Source: JAFDZV01 sp035549015
GTDB taxonomy: Bacteria > Bacteroidota > Ignavibacteria > OLB7
Reading direction: 5' to 3'
Assembly: GCA_035549015.1 (NCBI GenBank)
Contig: DASZRW010000091.1
Coordinates: 94,220-158,219 of the forward strand
Length of the DNA stretch: 64,000 nt
Part shown: positions 63,179 through 64,000 of the stretch, in pieces
How positions within the stretch are numbered: the stretch's first letter is position 1
How the letters are laid out: each line of letters begins with the position of its first letter
Notes under the pieces: generated by a model
What the model was told of the DNA's origin: nothing
The model's database searches: none
The model's input: the letters and a program-made list of their open reading frames with translations, nothing else
Position numbers and translations under genes: made by a program

Positions 63179-63210
63179 TTGGAAAGCGAGGACCGCGGAG
63201 CGTAGATTTG
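63179..63210 (+). promoter_or_regulatory. Promoter for the tRNA pair
   Basis: TTG (63179-63181), 21 bases, then TAGATTTG (63203-63210), a perfect TAnnTTTG. The tRNA-Phe gene begins 38 bases later. The stretch 62900-63178 shows no gene. Confidence 0.55.
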
Positions 63211-63247
63211 CGGTCCGTTCGAGAAAAAACGAACGTTTGGCTTATCC

Positions 63248-63320
63248 GGTCAGGTAGCTCAGTTGGTAGAGCAATGGACTGAAAATCCATGTGTCGGGGG
63301 TTCAAATCCCTCCCTGACCA
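63248..63320 (+). tRNA. tRNA-Phe (anticodon GAA)
   Basis: The acceptor arm GGTCAGG pairs with CCTGACC. The D arm AGCTCAGTTGGTAGAGC, the anticodon stem ATGGA/TCCAT with loop CTGAAAA and the T loop GGTTCAAATCC are complete. The CCA end is not encoded. It shares a promoter with tRNA-Pro, 58 bases on. Confidence 0.95.
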
Positions 63321-63378
63321 CAGGACGGACGCGGAGGTTGCGTCCGGGCTGGGGACTCCCCGGCAATGATTCGGAAGA

Positions 63379-63452
<74 letters not shown>

Positions 63453-63456
63453 CTGG

Positions 63457-63490
63457 AAGCCTCGAAATCGTGAAGATTTCGAGGCTTTTT
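63457..63490 (+). terminator. Terminator after the tRNA pair
   Basis: AAGCCTCGAAATC and GATTTCGAGGCTT form a 13-bp stem around GTGAA, followed by TTT and a further CGTTTT. Confidence 0.85.
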
Positions 63491-63604
63491 CGTTTTGGGG
63501 GATGGATGAGGGGATGTGGAATTGAGTATTTCAGAGCTGCTATCTTGACTCTCAATCCTCCTGATGGTTGATTAGGCTACTACCAGCCAACCGACGTCTT
63601 TTTA

Positions 63605-63853
63605 CTATTTGCGATTTGAGCCCCGTTTCTTTGGCGAACTTTCACCAGACCCCGTCTTCTTCGCCAGAACAGAAGTTCTCTTGGTCGACTTGCGCTTTCC
63701 ATCTAATGATCGTCCACCATTCAGCGGCCCTCCTCTCGGTTCTAATAGTGGGCCGTTAACAGGCGTTAGGATAATTTCCCCATCTAGTGGAATACTAATT
63801 TGGGTCCCGATATCAACATTCGTGACTGACGAAGGAACATGTGCAACAGGCAC
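63605..63853 (-). CDS. Possible small basic protein
   Basis: An open frame starting with GTG encodes 82 aa with a beta-like N-terminal part (DIGTQISIPLDGEIILTPV) and a Lys/Arg/Ser-rich tail (KRKSTKRTSVLAKKTGSGES). The base composition is clearly lower in GC than the rest of the window, and the gene has no known motif. The opposite strand is also open (63609-63860), so the strand choice is weak. It may be part of a transferred segment beside the insertion sequence. Confidence 0.3.
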   Translation of the reverse strand: MPVAHVPSSVTNVDIGTQISIPLDGEIILTPVNGPLLEPRGGPLNGGRSLDGKRKSTKRTSVLAKKTGSGESSPKKRGSNRK

Positions 63854-63865
63854 AGATTGACTAGG

Positions 63866-64000
63866 CAGTGTCTGACAAATCAGATTTGGCGTAGATTTGC
63901 GGATACCAATGGAGTATCCGCCGATGAAACGCCACGAAATGAGCGATGAGCAATGGTCTGCCCTCGAACCGCTCCTGCCAGTGAATGATGGCCGGGGACG
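63866..64000 (+). mobile_element. Left end of an IS5-family insertion sequence
   Basis: The transposase gene at 63924 marks the element, which leaves the window at the right edge. The sequence GGCAGTGTCTGACAAATCAG near 63865-63885, right after ACTA, may be the left terminal repeat. The right end is not visible, so the ends are unproven. Confidence 0.5.
63924..64000 (+). CDS. IS5-family transposase, N-terminal fragment
   Basis: The frame starts at ATG 63924 and runs off the right edge; 25 codons are visible. They read MKRHEMSDEQWSALEPLLPV and then NDGRG. The SDEQWSALEPLLP part is the well known N-terminal motif of IS5-group (IS427/ISL2-like) transposases. A TAGATTTG box lies at 63893-63900. 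Whether the full protein is intact cannot be told from this window. Confidence 0.8.
   Translation, partial: MKRHEMSDEQWSALEPLLPVNDGRG

Overview
The window is 64 kb of high-GC bacterial DNA from a Bacteroidota/Chlorobiota-type lineage; Candidatus Kapabacteria or a close relative is my best guess. Three secreted proteins end in Por/type IX secretion (T9SS) sorting domains. Several promoters have the Bacteroidota layout TTG-N20-TAnnTTTG (often TAnnTTCG here). A Bacteroidota-style GroES-family co-chaperone, a eukaryote-like NDH-2 and type I glutamine synthetase are also present. The assignment rests on gene content and promoter style, not on a database search. No complete phage and no CRISPR array are present.

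Layout. 1-9.4 kb: the start of a membrane Fe-S oxidoreductase, two secreted proteins of unknown role, NDH-2, a dead IS256-type transposase, a fibre-like secreted protein, a T9SS protein and a secreted GH44 glycanase. 9.5-14.8 kb: tandem two-hairpin repeats, two paralogous Asp/Arg-rich secreted proteins, purB, an Lrp/AsnC regulator and glnA. 15-18.7 kb: three small Cys-rich secreted proteins, then a divergent regulatory island with three spaced operator sites, then an LprI-like protein. 18.7-28.8 kb: a T9SS LVIVD-repeat protein, KDPG aldolase, Dps, 1-Cys peroxiredoxin, a UBP zinc finger, an active/inactive M16 protease pair and an RluE-type pseudouridine synthase.

28.9-45.8 kb: ABC exporter, QueA, methyltransferase, GroES-family protein, TrxB, Frr, proline dehydrogenase, a YfhO-type membrane protein, XseA/XseB, a lipoprotein and PckA. 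45.9-52.5 kb: the replication block dnaN-recF-dciA-gyrB without dnaA, and divergent recX with a CPXCG-type protein. 52.5-58.3 kb: an 85-bp tandem repeat, M28 peptidase, MtaB, an unknown 236-aa protein and a repeat-rich gene-poor stretch. 58.5-64 kb: nuoC-yegP-nuoD, two rhomboid-family proteins, tRNA-Phe, tRNA-Pro and the start of an IS5-family element.

How it fits together: housekeeping genes (replication, recombination, nitrogen and carbon metabolism, peroxide defence, tRNA and rRNA modification, respiration) alternate with secreted proteins of unknown role and short dispersed repeats in the intergenic gaps. Many genes end in strong symmetrical hairpins shared by convergent neighbours. Several start codons lie only 3-7 bases after a promoter -7 box, which suggests leaderless mRNAs.
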